Part shown: in pieces, positions 19,159 through 28,300 of the stretch | Layout: the number at the start of each line of letters is the position of its first letter | Position numbering within the stretch: position 1 is the stretch's first letter | The notes under the pieces: model-generated | What the model was told of the DNA's origin: nothing | What the model saw: the letters and a program-made list of their open reading frames with translations, nothing else | The model's database searches: none | Translations under genes and position numbers: made by a program | Source of the DNA: Paenibacillus massiliensis subsp. panacisoli DSM 21345 | Lineage (GTDB): Bacteria; Bacillota; Bacilli; Paenibacillales; Paenibacillaceae | Length of the DNA stretch: 64,000 nt | Assembly (NCBI RefSeq): GCF_000426545.1 | Contig: NZ_AUFO01000022.1 | Span: 53,813 to 117,812, forward strand | Reading direction: 5' to 3'

Positions 19159-19305
19159 ATGTTCAAGCAACGAAAAACAGTCATTCTTACAGCCATCCTA
19201 GCTGCTGCCGCTTGTTATCTGATTGCAGCGAACGCTGCTCTGGCATTCCCGTCCTCTGAGCTGGAATCCGTAGCGAGCCCGCTACCGGAAATCTACTTGA
19301 ACTGA
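19159..19305 (+). CDS. small exported peptide, 48 residues
   Basis: A short ORF starts at ATG 19159, with AAAGGGG about 12 bases upstream. The product starts MFKQRKT, has a hydrophobic stretch of about 18 residues (TAILAAAACYLIAANAALA), an AxA-type cleavage region (ANA/ALA), and an 18-residue polar tail ending PLPEIYLN. This is the layout of a Sec signal peptide with a very short mature part, as in Phr-type or other secreted signalling peptides, although no rap-like gene is nearby. It lies 63 bases downstream of the NAGPA-domain gene and could share its transcript. I recognise no family. Confidence 0.45.
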   Translation: MFKQRKTVILTAILAAAACYLIAANAALAFPSSELESVASPLPEIYLN

Positions 19306-19434
19306 GCATTTTGCAAATCCAGCAAGCGATATTCAATCAACAATAGATAGATCGAAATGGTTCTATTCGTCTATCAATTGCACTTTATAGCGATACTAAT
19401 CGAATCATGCAACATGCTTAAACTTTGAATAGAG

Positions 19435-19463
19435 TTGACGCATTCTTTATTTTGCTCCATAAT
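19435..19463 (+). promoter_or_regulatory. azlC promoter
   Basis: TTGACG (19435-19440), 17 bases, CATAAT (19458-19463), 37 bases before the azlC start codon. Confidence 0.55.
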
Positions 19464-19499
19464 TCTCCCATAAATTCTGATAACGGAGCGGAGGATTGA

Positions 19500-20231
19500 A
19501 TGGAGCAGTTAAATGTACGTAGCAAGCCCACTATGGCAATTCGGGAAGACAGCTTCCTTCAGGGAGTGAAGGATTGTGTACCGACGTTGCTTGGGTATTT
19601 AAGCATAGGATTCGCAGTTGGCGTTGTTGCCAAGACAGCTGGTCTATCGATCCTGGAGATTGCCCTGCTTAGCCTACTGCTGTATGCCGGTTCAGCCCAG
19701 TTCATTATTTCAGGCATGGTGGTCGCAAGCACATCACCAACGGCAATAATTCTTACGGTCTTTTTGGTGAACCTCAGGCATTTATTATTGAGCGCGGCGG
19801 TCTCGCCGTATTTTCGGCATTTGAGCGCAGCGAGGAGCGGTCTTGTGGGCGCCTTGTTAACCGATGAGACCTTCGGCGTAGCTATGATTAAGGCAGCGGA
19901 GCATAAGAAGCTCGGCGAGAAGTGGATGCATGGTCTGAACCTGACGGCCTATCTCAACTGGTTCGTGGCGACCCTGGCTGGAGCTTACCTGGGGCAGTGG
20001 ATTAGCAATCCGGAGCTATGGGGCCTCGATTTTGCATTAACAGGGATGTTCATCGGCATATTAGCTGTGCAAATTGCCAGCCGCTCCAAGCTGCTGGTGG
20101 ATCTGATTGTCGCAGCGAGTGCCATCGTGATCGCCGTCGGGGCCAGTGTGCTGGTATCAGGTAGTATGGCTATTATCATTGCTACGGTAGGAGCGGCAAC
20201 GGTTGGGATGGTGATGAGCCGATGGAAGTGA
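19500..20231 (+). CDS. azlC: AzlC-family branched-chain amino acid export protein
   Basis: AzlC is the large subunit of the AzlCD exporter for branched-chain amino acids and their toxic analogues. The 243-residue product is hydrophobic with several predicted membrane segments and the family motifs GVKDCVPTLLGYLSIGFAVG near the N-terminus, LYAGSAQF and LVNLRHLLLSAA. The ATG sits close behind GGAGG. Its last bases overlap the azlD start, as usual for this pair. The actual substrate cannot be read from the sequence. Confidence 0.88.
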   Translation: MEQLNVRSKPTMAIREDSFLQGVKDCVPTLLGYLSIGFAVGVVAKTAGLSILEIALLSLLLYAGSAQFIISGMVVASTSPTAIILTVFLVNLRHLLLSAAVSPYFRHLSAARSGLVGALLTDETFGVAMIKAAEHKKLGEKWMHGLNLTAYLNWFVATLAGAYLGQWISNPELWGLDFALTGMFIGILAVQIASRSKLLVDLIVAASAIVIAVGASVLVSGSMAIIIATVGAATVGMVMSRWK

Positions 20232-20545
20232 GTGGATATATGCTCGTTATTATTCTGGGTAGTGCACTTGTCACCGTCATTCCACGTGTGCTGCCATTGA
20301 TGCTGTTAAGCCGTGTCCAACTGCCTGAGTGGGCTATGCGCTGGCTGCATTACGTTCCTGTGTCTGTCATGGCCGCGATGATTGGCCAGGAGATATGGAT
20401 CAAGGATGGTGAGCTTGAGCTCTTCAATCTGAAGGTACTCGCCGCCGTTCCGACGCTGTTGGTTGCTATCTACACCCGAAGCCTGCTTGGAACAGTCATT
20501 ACAGGGATCATTACCCTAATGATCCTGCGCTATTGGTTCGGGTAA
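20222..20545 (+). CDS. azlD: AzlD-family transport subunit
   Basis: The 107-residue partner of AzlC, with about four hydrophobic segments and the typical opening (GSALVTVIPRVLPLMLL) and central LHYVPVSVMAAMI block. It overlaps azlC by 10 bases and is expected to form the exporter with it in the cytoplasmic membrane. A weak CCTCT...AGAGG hairpin followed by seven T lies at about 20563-20605 and may terminate the pair. Confidence 0.87.
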   Translation: MEVSGYMLVIILGSALVTVIPRVLPLMLLSRVQLPEWAMRWLHYVPVSVMAAMIGQEIWIKDGELELFNLKVLAAVPTLLVAIYTRSLLGTVITGIITLMILRYWFG

Positions 20546-20562
20546 TTACTCGTATATATTCC

Positions 20563-20605
20563 TCTTCGTATGGGCTGTAATGGCACGTCTGGAGAGGTTT
20601 TTTTG
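20563..20605 (+). terminator. possible azlCD terminator
   Basis: CCTCT and AGAGG arms with a long loop, followed by TTTTTTT. The stem is only 5 bp. Confidence 0.3.
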
Positions 20606-20727
20606 TTGTAGGTGAGGCTTTGTTTTTTTAATTCAGTTTCAGGATGGCATTTGTACTAACTGAACAAGTACCTGTTAGTGAGAAGAAGCCATTCGAATAC
20701 ATATAGAAACAATAAAACATTTTATCA

Positions 20728-20756
20728 TTGACTTACTTTTTGTTACATGTTAATTT
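20728..20756 (+). promoter_or_regulatory. catD promoter candidate
   Basis: TTGACT (20728-20733), 17 bases, TAATTT (20751-20756). A loose dyad TGTTA (20741-20745) / TAACA (20762-20766) straddles the -10 and could be a repressor site; catDE-type genes are under a DUF24/MarR-type repressor in B. subtilis. Confidence 0.4.
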
Positions 20757-20899
20757 ATTGATAACAAATAACCAATCAGCCATAGTTATACAGAAGTAAT
20801 CTTAGACTTTTACTTTAGGCAACATAGAATGACTGGCTTACGGTTGGGATAATGTAATGATTAGCCAATAAAAAAATGGACAAAAGGGGATTGAATCAA

Positions 20900-21316
20900 A
20901 TGAACAAGTACGTATCTGCATTGCTTCGAGTGGGACTGGGGATCATGTTCCTGATCCATGGTCTGGACAAATTCCAGACAGGCATAGAGAATGTGGCAGG
21001 TTACTTTGGCAGTATCGGATTGCCTGGCTTCTTCGCCTATATTGTCGCTTCAGCTGAGGTGGCCGGAGGAATAGCACTCATTCTGGGCTTGCTGACGCGT
21101 GTGGTATCTGGCGGATTTATTCTCATTATGCTGGGAGCCATCATCTCAGTGAAGCTGCCGCTGGGGTTCCTTGGAAACGGACAAATGCCCGGGTATGAAC
21201 TGGATATCGCTTATCTGCTGATTGCCTTGCATCTCATGTTCGCTCCAGCTACTGCGTTCGCAGTGGATCGCCTGCTGTTCAGAGACAAGTCTGGGGTAGG
21301 GGAAGTTGCTGAATAA
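20900..21316 (+). CDS. catD: DoxX-family membrane protein, CatD-like
   Basis: The 138-residue product is a four-helix DoxX-type membrane protein (RVGLGIMFLIHGLDKF, then VASAEVAGGIALILG). In B. subtilis CatD is encoded next to the catechol dioxygenase CatE and both are induced by catechol and quinone stress; the same pairing is seen here. ATG 20900 is chosen over the in-frame start at 20876 because AAAAGGGG lies 10 bases before it. The gap to catE is about 215 bases and contains a 12-base direct repeat, so catE may have its own control. Confidence 0.75.
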   Translation: MNKYVSALLRVGLGIMFLIHGLDKFQTGIENVAGYFGSIGLPGFFAYIVASAEVAGGIALILGLLTRVVSGGFILIMLGAIISVKLPLGFLGNGQMPGYELDIAYLLIALHLMFAPATAFAVDRLLFRDKSGVGEVAE

Positions 21317-21350
21317 CAGCCACTTCTAAGATGAACTTAAGAACCAGGCG

Positions 21351-21399
21351 GATTAAGAGCCTAATTATGAAGTTAATGTAAGAAACTGATTAAGAGCCT
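21351..21399 (+). repeat. 12-base direct repeat between catD and catE
   Basis: GATTAAGAGCCT occurs at 21351-21362 and again at 21388-21399, 37 bases apart, in the intergenic leader of catE. A looser TTAAGAG follows near 21450. Possibly a regulator site; function unknown. Confidence 0.45.
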
Positions 21400-21531
21400 T
21401 CTTAAACTTCAGAAAACAAATTCGTTCAATTAATATTATTAAGAGTTCTGCTCCGCTTTAGACGCCAGTCGTGAAATAATAGCCGCTGGAAAATCACCGG
21501 AAGTAGAAAATCAGAGAAAAGAGGAGTTCTA

Positions 21532-22407
21532 ATGAGCCAAACATTACATTCAGCTACGAGAATTGGCAAGGTGGCCCTGAAGGTTAGCAATCTGAAGCGT
21601 TCCATTGTGTTCTACACTGAGGTCATTGGCTTCCAACTACTGCATGAGTCTAGTCAGACTGCCCAATTGACAGCGGATGGAAAGACAGTATTGCTGACAC
21701 TGACCGAGCACAAGGATGCGTTAATTTTACCAGAGCGTGCAGGAGCGGGTCTCTATCATTTTGCCATCCTTCTACCTGATCGTGCTTCTCTCGGCCTGGC
21801 AATTCGGAATCTGGCGAAGCACAATATGGAGATTGGTCAAGGGGATCACCTCGTGAGTGAGGCGTTCTATCTGAATGATCCGGATAATAACGGAATTGAA
21901 ATGTATGCAGATCGACCAAGAGAGACTTGGAAAAGAGATCAAAATGGCCATTATATTATGGCTACGGAGCAGGTAGATGTCCAAGGATTGCTGGACGAGT
22001 CGTCAGATAAGACCTGGACTGGGCTTCCCGCTGGCACGACGATCGGACATGTTCATTTCCATGTATCCGATCTGGGCAATGCTGAGAAATTTTACGTGCA
22101 GACGTTAGGCTTCGACATTGTAGCTATGTATGGTTCCATGGCCATGTTCATTTCCGCAGGCGGTTACCACCACCACATCGGTCTGAATACGTGGGCAGGA
22201 GTGGGTGCGCCACCCGTACCAGAAAATGCTGCCGGACTTGACTTCTATAGCCTTGTGTTGCCGAATGATGATGAGCGACAGGCTGTGCTGGATAGACTTC
22301 GTCAGGGAGGCTATCAGGTAAGCGAGCAGGCTGGCAAGTGGTTCGCCAAGGACCCATTCAATATTCAAGTCCAACTGGTGACGGAGCAAGAGCATCTTCT
22401 CGGGTAA
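21532..22407 (+). CDS. catE: ring-cleaving extradiol dioxygenase, CatE-like
   Basis: The 291-residue product has two vicinal-oxygen-chelate modules. Catechol 2,3-dioxygenases of this type open catechol at an Fe(II) site and protect against quinone stress. Candidate ligands are in GHVHFHVSDL and YHHHIGLNTW of the second module; the third ligand position, usually Glu, aligns by eye with Gln281 (FNIQVQLV), while the first module keeps Glu in NNGIEMYAD. That substitution needs an alignment before it is believed. A GAGGAG site precedes the ATG. The DoxX gene upstream supports the catDE assignment. Confidence 0.8.
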   Translation: MSQTLHSATRIGKVALKVSNLKRSIVFYTEVIGFQLLHESSQTAQLTADGKTVLLTLTEHKDALILPERAGAGLYHFAILLPDRASLGLAIRNLAKHNMEIGQGDHLVSEAFYLNDPDNNGIEMYADRPRETWKRDQNGHYIMATEQVDVQGLLDESSDKTWTGLPAGTTIGHVHFHVSDLGNAEKFYVQTLGFDIVAMYGSMAMFISAGGYHHHIGLNTWAGVGAPPVPENAAGLDFYSLVLPNDDERQAVLDRLRQGGYQVSEQAGKWFAKDPFNIQVQLVTEQEHLLG

Positions 22408-22616
22408 ATGTCGCCAAGGTAATTAACGACATGAACTATATGAATGACATGGGCTCCATAAGCTATGTTCCGGTCAATTGCGATTTTTGTGCATTTGATT
22501 AACTCAATGAATTATTAATGCAATTAATTTCTTGCTGATTGTGCGTGTTCTGATTCGTTATCGGAAGAAAAAGATGACGATCCAAAGCGCTAATTGCTTG
22601 CTACGGACTTACAACA

Positions 22617-22673
22617 AATAAGACTTTACTGCTAGAGGAACAGCCTTGTCCCCTAGCAGTAGAGTCTTATTTT
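22617..22673. terminator. bidirectional terminator between catE and glsA
   Basis: A long stem (AATAAGAC..TACTGCTAG with CTAGCAGTA.GTCTTATT) has T-rich flanks on both strands and sits between two convergent genes. Confidence 0.8.
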
Positions 22674-22720
22674 TGTTGCTATATATACTCACTAGATCTA
22701 CAGTTATTAACTCTGTGTAC

Positions 22721-23662
22721 TCAGAACATGCTCCAGTCGAGCGACTGCGATATCGTCTCCAACAGATGAACCCCAGTCGTACTGTTACCCATCCGATTAA
22801 GCGCAGGCCCTATGACTCCAATCCCGTAGCGACCAGGAACCATGGACAGAATTCCACCGGACACACCACTTTTTGCTGGCAGCCCGACCTGTATGGCGAA
22901 TTGACCAGAAGCATCGTACATTCCACAGGTGGTCATGAAGGTCTTGGCAATCTGAACATAACGGCGGGGAATGAGCGGGACGCCGGCCACTGGATCATAG
23001 CCGTTATAAGCCAGGATCAATGCCATCCGCGCAAGATCAGAGCAGTTTACAGTGATGGCACAATGTCTGAAGTAGACCTCCAGCACATCCTCAACCTTCC
23101 CCCTGAGAATGCCTTTCTCGGTAAGAAAGTAGGCTAGGGAGCGATTTAAGTGTCCTGTGGCAGATTCAGAGGCATAGGTGTCCTCATCGAACACAAGAGT
23201 ATCATTCTGTGTCAACAGCTTGAAGAACTGGAGAATGCGTGTGAACTTCTCCTCGGTGCTGTTCCCCGCAATGAGTGAGGAGATGGCGATGGCCCCGGCA
23301 TTAATAAGCGGGTTGAAGGGGATACCAGGCTCTACAAGCTCCAGCTTGAGCATGGAATTGAAGCGATCTCCGGTAGGCTCCATTCCAACTTTGGAAAATA
23401 CGACCTCCTCGCCATTATCCATCAGTGCAAGGATTAGGGTGAACACCTTGGATATACTTTGCAAAGTAAAGCTCAGGCCGCAATCACCTGCGGATATGGA
23501 TTGTCCCTTGCCATCCATGATGTATATCCCTAGCGCATCTCTCGGTGCCTTGGACAGCTCCGGGATATATGAAGCTACATTGCCATGAACGTGGTGCTGA
23601 CGACTTTCTTCAAGCCATGCGGGTAAGTGCTCTCTTAATTGTTCCCATTCATAAGTTGACAT
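22721..23662 (-). CDS. glsA: glutaminase
   Basis: Glutaminase hydrolyses L-glutamine to glutamate and ammonia. The 313 residues match the serine-dependent beta-lactamase-like glutaminase family. The catalytic pair S-x-x-K is in QSISKVFT (Ser69, Lys72), followed by the family segments EPTGDRFNS, NPLINAGAI and the late KSGVSGGILSMVPGRYG. The ATG at 23662 has CGGAGG upstream. It is monocistronic, convergent with catE and divergent from the Nudix regulator. Confidence 0.92.
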   Translation of the reverse strand: MSTYEWEQLREHLPAWLEESRQHHVHGNVASYIPELSKAPRDALGIYIMDGKGQSISAGDCGLSFTLQSISKVFTLILALMDNGEEVVFSKVGMEPTGDRFNSMLKLELVEPGIPFNPLINAGAIAISSLIAGNSTEEKFTRILQFFKLLTQNDTLVFDEDTYASESATGHLNRSLAYFLTEKGILRGKVEDVLEVYFRHCAITVNCSDLARMALILAYNGYDPVAGVPLIPRRYVQIAKTFMTTCGMYDASGQFAIQVGLPAKSGVSGGILSMVPGRYGIGVIGPALNRMGNSTTGVHLLETISQSLDWSMF

Positions 23663-23889
23663 GCTGCTTCCTCCGATCCTGCAGGCTCTGTATCTATAAC
23701 TACTCTTATATACTTCTCCAATTTATTCTATCCATCTATGAGTCTCACCTCAAGAGATTACGCACGGAGTTCGCAAATTTAGCCTATGAATTCGCAAAAA
23801 GTTGACGTACAGGCACATGTATACTATTGTTTTGTTAATAACATGATGATTATATGAATAAAGAATATGAAATTACAGGTGATGAATAG

Positions 23890-24801
23890 ATGCAGGAGCA
23901 CTTGCCCGTTGATCGGAATGGTATGAATGAGGAACAGTTCTTGAAGCAATATGATGCTAGTCAATATGACAGGCCCTCACTTACAGTGGATATGTTGATC
24001 TTCACCGTAGCAGACAAGGAACAGAACAACTACAGGAAGCTTCCTGAGAAGTCACTGCAGCTCTTGCTGATTAAGAGAGGTGAGCATCCTTTTCTGGGGC
24101 AATGGGCGCTTCCAGGCGGCTTCGTGGGAATGCATGAAGATCTGGATTCGGCAGCACGACGTGAACTGAAGAGCGAGACGAATCTGGATGACGATCAGCT
24201 CCATTTGGAGCAGCTGTATACCTGGGGTGAGGTGGGACGAGATCCGCGTACGCGTGTGATCAGCTGTTCTTATATGGCACTTGTAGATCGTAGTGCACTT
24301 CAGGTGCAGGCAGGTGACGATGCTGCTGAAGCTTGCTGGTTCGACCTGACGCACAGGATTGTACACGAGCAGAAGACAACGTTGAAGGATGGCTACACGC
24401 TGGAGCGGCTAGTAGAGCTTTGCTTAACCCATGGGGAAGTGACATTGTCAGCCCAGGTCAAAGTGGTGCAGCGGGTAAGCGGCAAGTCCAACACGATAGC
24501 TCGCGAAATCGTGGCAAGTGATCAGCTTGCATTTGACCATGCGCGGATTATTCAGTATGCGGTCGATCGTCTGCGCAACAAAGTCCAATACACAAGCATC
24601 GCCTTCAATCTAATGCCGCCTTTATTTACTCTAACAGAGCTCCAGCAAGTGTATGAGGTACTACTGGGCAAGGAGCTGCTAGCTCCGGCCTTCCGCCGTA
24701 AAATTGCTGATATGGTGGAGGAGAGCACGGAGTACAGGAAGGATGCGGGTCATCGGCCTTCCAAGCTATTCAGCTATAGACCATTTGTTGATGGCGAGTG
24801 A
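23890..24801 (+). CDS. NrtR-type Nudix-domain transcriptional regulator
   Basis: The 303-residue protein couples an N-terminal Nudix domain (about 30-165) to a C-terminal winged helix (about 215-300, with FTLTELQQVYEVLLGKELL and the closing RPSKLFSYR). This is the layout of NrtR, which senses ADP-ribose and represses NAD-related genes. The Nudix box GGFVGMHEDLDSAARRELKSE departs from consensus: Ser replaces the first Glu of EExG and Asn replaces the Gly, so binding without hydrolysis is likely. No NAD gene is adjacent, so its targets are unknown. Confidence 0.8.
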   Translation: MQEHLPVDRNGMNEEQFLKQYDASQYDRPSLTVDMLIFTVADKEQNNYRKLPEKSLQLLLIKRGEHPFLGQWALPGGFVGMHEDLDSAARRELKSETNLDDDQLHLEQLYTWGEVGRDPRTRVISCSYMALVDRSALQVQAGDDAAEACWFDLTHRIVHEQKTTLKDGYTLERLVELCLTHGEVTLSAQVKVVQRVSGKSNTIAREIVASDQLAFDHARIIQYAVDRLRNKVQYTSIAFNLMPPLFTLTELQQVYEVLLGKELLAPAFRRKIADMVEESTEYRKDAGHRPSKLFSYRPFVDGE

Positions 24802-24842
24802 TCAATTCCTGAGTGTTTTTTTATGATATGTCCTACTTATCA

Positions 24843-24866
24843 AGTCGCCTCTTAGGCGGCTTTTTT
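24843..24866 (+). terminator. terminator of the Nudix regulator gene
   Basis: AGTCGCCT / AGGCGGCT stem with a 3-base loop and six T. Confidence 0.85.
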
Positions 24867-25335
24867 GAGATGTTAGAATTTAAAGGTTTTCAGCGGAGCT
24901 GAAGCATTCGATCATGGCAAGAAAAACTTCAATTACGGTGGCCTGTCGTCTGTGAAAGTACACCAATTAACGAGCAATAGCAAAATTTGAATGATCATTT
25001 CAATTGATTATGTATGCCAAATGATGGATGTGCTACATTATTGCTAGTTCTACAATTATTGAGAATTAGACAATTCGTATCCAATCATGGTGTCGAAAAA
25101 AGCAAAGTGCTTTACACAGCTCAAATGATGCATATTGGAGCTGTAAGCAGCAGTCACTGAGCATCCTGATGATAGGGAGGTGATTCCAGGGCAGTGAATT
25201 GGCGGAGCTTCGTGGATACGTTCAAGCGGATGCGCTTCATGTGTCACACATCAAAATGCAAACGCTTACTTACTGCTTTTCCTGTGCAGTGGCTTGTAGC
25301 CTAACCTAGCTGGGTACACGAAAGGATGGATGTTA
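24867..25335 (+). promoter_or_regulatory. leader region of the rhamnogalacturonan enzyme with a perfect cre site
   Basis: At 25256-25270 the sequence ATGCAAACGCTTACT matches every fixed position of the CcpA cre consensus (WTGNAANCGNWNNCW), 65 bases before the start codon. Upstream, a very strong GGGAGGTGATT at about 25176-25186 is followed by a possible 36-codon ORF from GTG 25194 to 25304; it has no recognisable family and I do not call it a gene. Nothing else is supported in this 470-base stretch. Confidence 0.65.
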
Positions 25336-28300
25336 ATGATCGCGAAGATGCGACAAATGGGCTTGATCTTACTTATGAGCGTTTTTACTTTGTCCAGTCT
25401 TGGATGGGGTACAGTATTTGGGAACGAGGCGGTGAGCGGGACGGCTGATAATAATGAGGCACTGGAGGCCATCGTTCATCAATTTGACTTCGGGCCTGGA
25501 GAAGCGGTTGCTGACTATACCGGGATTGACGCCTATACGCCGTATTCTGCAGAGCAAGGCTACGGCTTCACAGATCTGACACTCGTTAGAGCTGAGACGC
25601 GTGACACAGGCAGTTCGCTACAATCGGATTTTGTTGTGCTGGAAGCTGGAGCCGGATTCAATGTAGACCTACCTAATGGTGATTATACCGTCTCACTGAT
25701 GGCTGGCGATCCAGAGGGAGACACGAATATTGCTATTAAAGTAGAGAATATGGACAAGGTACAGCCAACGACCAAAGCAGCTGGCGAATATTTGGAGATG
25801 GACTTTGATATTGCTTTGGTGGATGGACAGTTGAATTTTGTATTCTCTGGTACAGCAGCCAAGCTGAATGCCATTACGATTACTAAGCTGCCTGAACGCG
25901 ATGCGGGTACCAAGCCGGTCGTATACCTTGTAGGTGATTCAACGATGCAGACCTACGATCCATACTGGAAGCCACAGGCTGGCTGGGGACAGATGCTGCC
26001 CGACTTTTTCAGCGATGCGGTAGAGATCAAGAACCATTCCATTGGTGGACGCAGCTCCAAGTCGTTCCTGTTCCAGGGCAGATTGGATGAGATTCTGCGT
26101 GTCATTCGTCCTGGCGATTATTTGCTGGTGCAATTCGGACATAATGATGCAACGATTAGCAATCCAGAACGCTATGCCTCGCCCGCTGATTACAAAAATT
26201 ATCTTAAAACCTACATAGACGGGGCACAGCAGCGTGGAGCAACACCCATCATGATTACTCCAGTGGGACGTAGAGATTTCAATGCGGGGACGGGAAAATT
26301 CAATGTATCCTTCCCTGAGTATGTTCAGGCGATGAAAGAGGTCGTCGCTGAGAAAGAAGTGCCTATGATTGATCTCAGCAAACGGAGCGTTGAGTACTAC
26401 GATTCCATCGGTCCTGAAGCAGCACTGTCCGTCTTCCTTCACGTTCCGGCCGGAATCTATCAGGCGTTCCCTAACGGGGCTACGGATAATACTCATTTTC
26501 AAGAGTATGGTGCCATTCAGCTTGCACGGATCGTAGCGGATGCTGTTCGTGAGCTGGATATTCCATTAGCAGCAGCTGTTGAGGATGCAGAAATACCAGC
26601 TGAGCTACCGGCGAAGCCTGTGGACCTCAGGGTAGGGGGTGTCAGTAATGCGGGAGCCGAATTGAAATGGACGGCCGATTCTGCAGCGGACATCTACAAA
26701 GTCTATAGCAAGCTAGCTGCAGAGCCTGAGTCATCGTATAAGCTGGCTGGAACGGCAACCGTACCCACGCTTACGCTCAGTGGTCTGCTTGAGGGCCAAT
26801 CCTACACCGTCCGAATCACAGCCGTAAATGGACGCGGGGAATCTGAGGCATCAGATGAAGTTACCTTCACCACAAAGTCCGCAACATATCGTTATGACTT
26901 CGGTCCTGTAGGATCGCCGGTAGCCGAAGGATATACAGAGGTCAACCGGAATACGATCTATACTCCGGAGCGCGGCTACGGGCTGACATCATCAGCCAAC
27001 ATGGCAGATCGGGATCGCGGCGGTGCGACTGATGCCCTGCGTAGGGATTTCGTCATTTATTTTGGCGGCTCCTACGAATTCAAAGTGGATCTTCCGAATG
27101 GAACCTACGCTGTGAAGACGTACACAGGAGACTGGATTGGGTCCGCGCGGACCAATGTGAACATTGAAGGAAAGGATTATGGGACCGTATCCTCTGGTGC
27201 TCAAAATATAGCAGAGAAGGTGTACAATCAGATCCAGGTCCAGGATGGACAGATGAATCTGGTATTCAGTGGTCAGACTGCCCATCTTAATGGGCTTGAG
27301 ATCACACCTGTAATGGTTGCTCCATCCCAATTAAAGCTGGATGAGCTGGAGCTGGGTACCGATCCGATTACAGCTACAATATCCTGGCAAGCGACTAGTG
27401 ATGACGCACAGTATAAGGTCTATCGTCAGTCTGCTGGTGCCAAGAAGCCTGAGCTTCTGGCAACAACCGATGTAGCTAGCTATGTCGACAGTGAGATCGA
27501 CCTGGGAATGGAATATGTATACACCGTGACTGTCGTTGACGCGACTGGCACGGAATCCGTGCCTTCCAATGCATTGGAGGTATCTACGCTAGACCCAAGT
27601 GTTGAGAAAGCTGCGGTACCTGCTGGCCTGAATGTTGTGAGTGTCAACAAAAGTGATGCTACGATAGGCTGGTCCGAGGTAGCTGGAGCACGCGCTTATC
27701 AGATTTATCGTTCGAACAGCGTAGAGGGACCCTATGAACTGATTGGGCGCACACAAGCAACGCTCTATAAGGATGCGACGATTCTGAGCACGATTCCTTA
27801 CTACTATAAAGTCGCATCGGTCAATGCAGGCGGAGTATCTGAGCTATCAACTGTACTTGAGACTCCTGCGGTCACACAGTTGGACCGTGCGATGGAATAC
27901 CTGGATCGTGCTCCCGTTGCTGTTCGCACAGAGCGAGGCAACTATATCGGCTGGCGTATGCTGGGGCTGGACCCGGAGTCTGTGACCTTCAACGTGTATC
28001 GGGATGGTATAAATCTGAATGACGAACCGATCTCGGGTAGCACGAACTTTGTGGACAGCGAAGGGGATGCCTCATCCAGATATCGGATCATGATGGTGGA
28101 TAACAATACGGAAAAAGCAGTGACCAAGGAATTCGGTGTCTGGGAGGATACGTACTTATCCATTCCGTTACAGAAGCCTGCTGATGCATACACCAAGGAT
28201 GGGCAGCCCTACTCCTACGTTGCCGGGGATGCCAGTGTCGGCGATCTGGACGGTGATGGGGAGTATGAAATCGTGCTGATGTGGACACCGACGAATGCCA

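Noticed and set aside
24876..24991. Start-less plus-strand frame (…FNYGGLSSVKVHQLTS…) after the Nudix regulator
   Set aside because: It reads somewhat like protein but has no start codon, no ribosome site and no family I recognise; too short to call a gene remnant.
25194..25304. 36-codon frame from GTG behind a very strong GGGAGGTGATT
   Set aside because: Spacing to the GTG is long, the product (MNWRSFVDTFKRMRF…) resembles nothing known, and it overlaps the cre site; kept only as a note.
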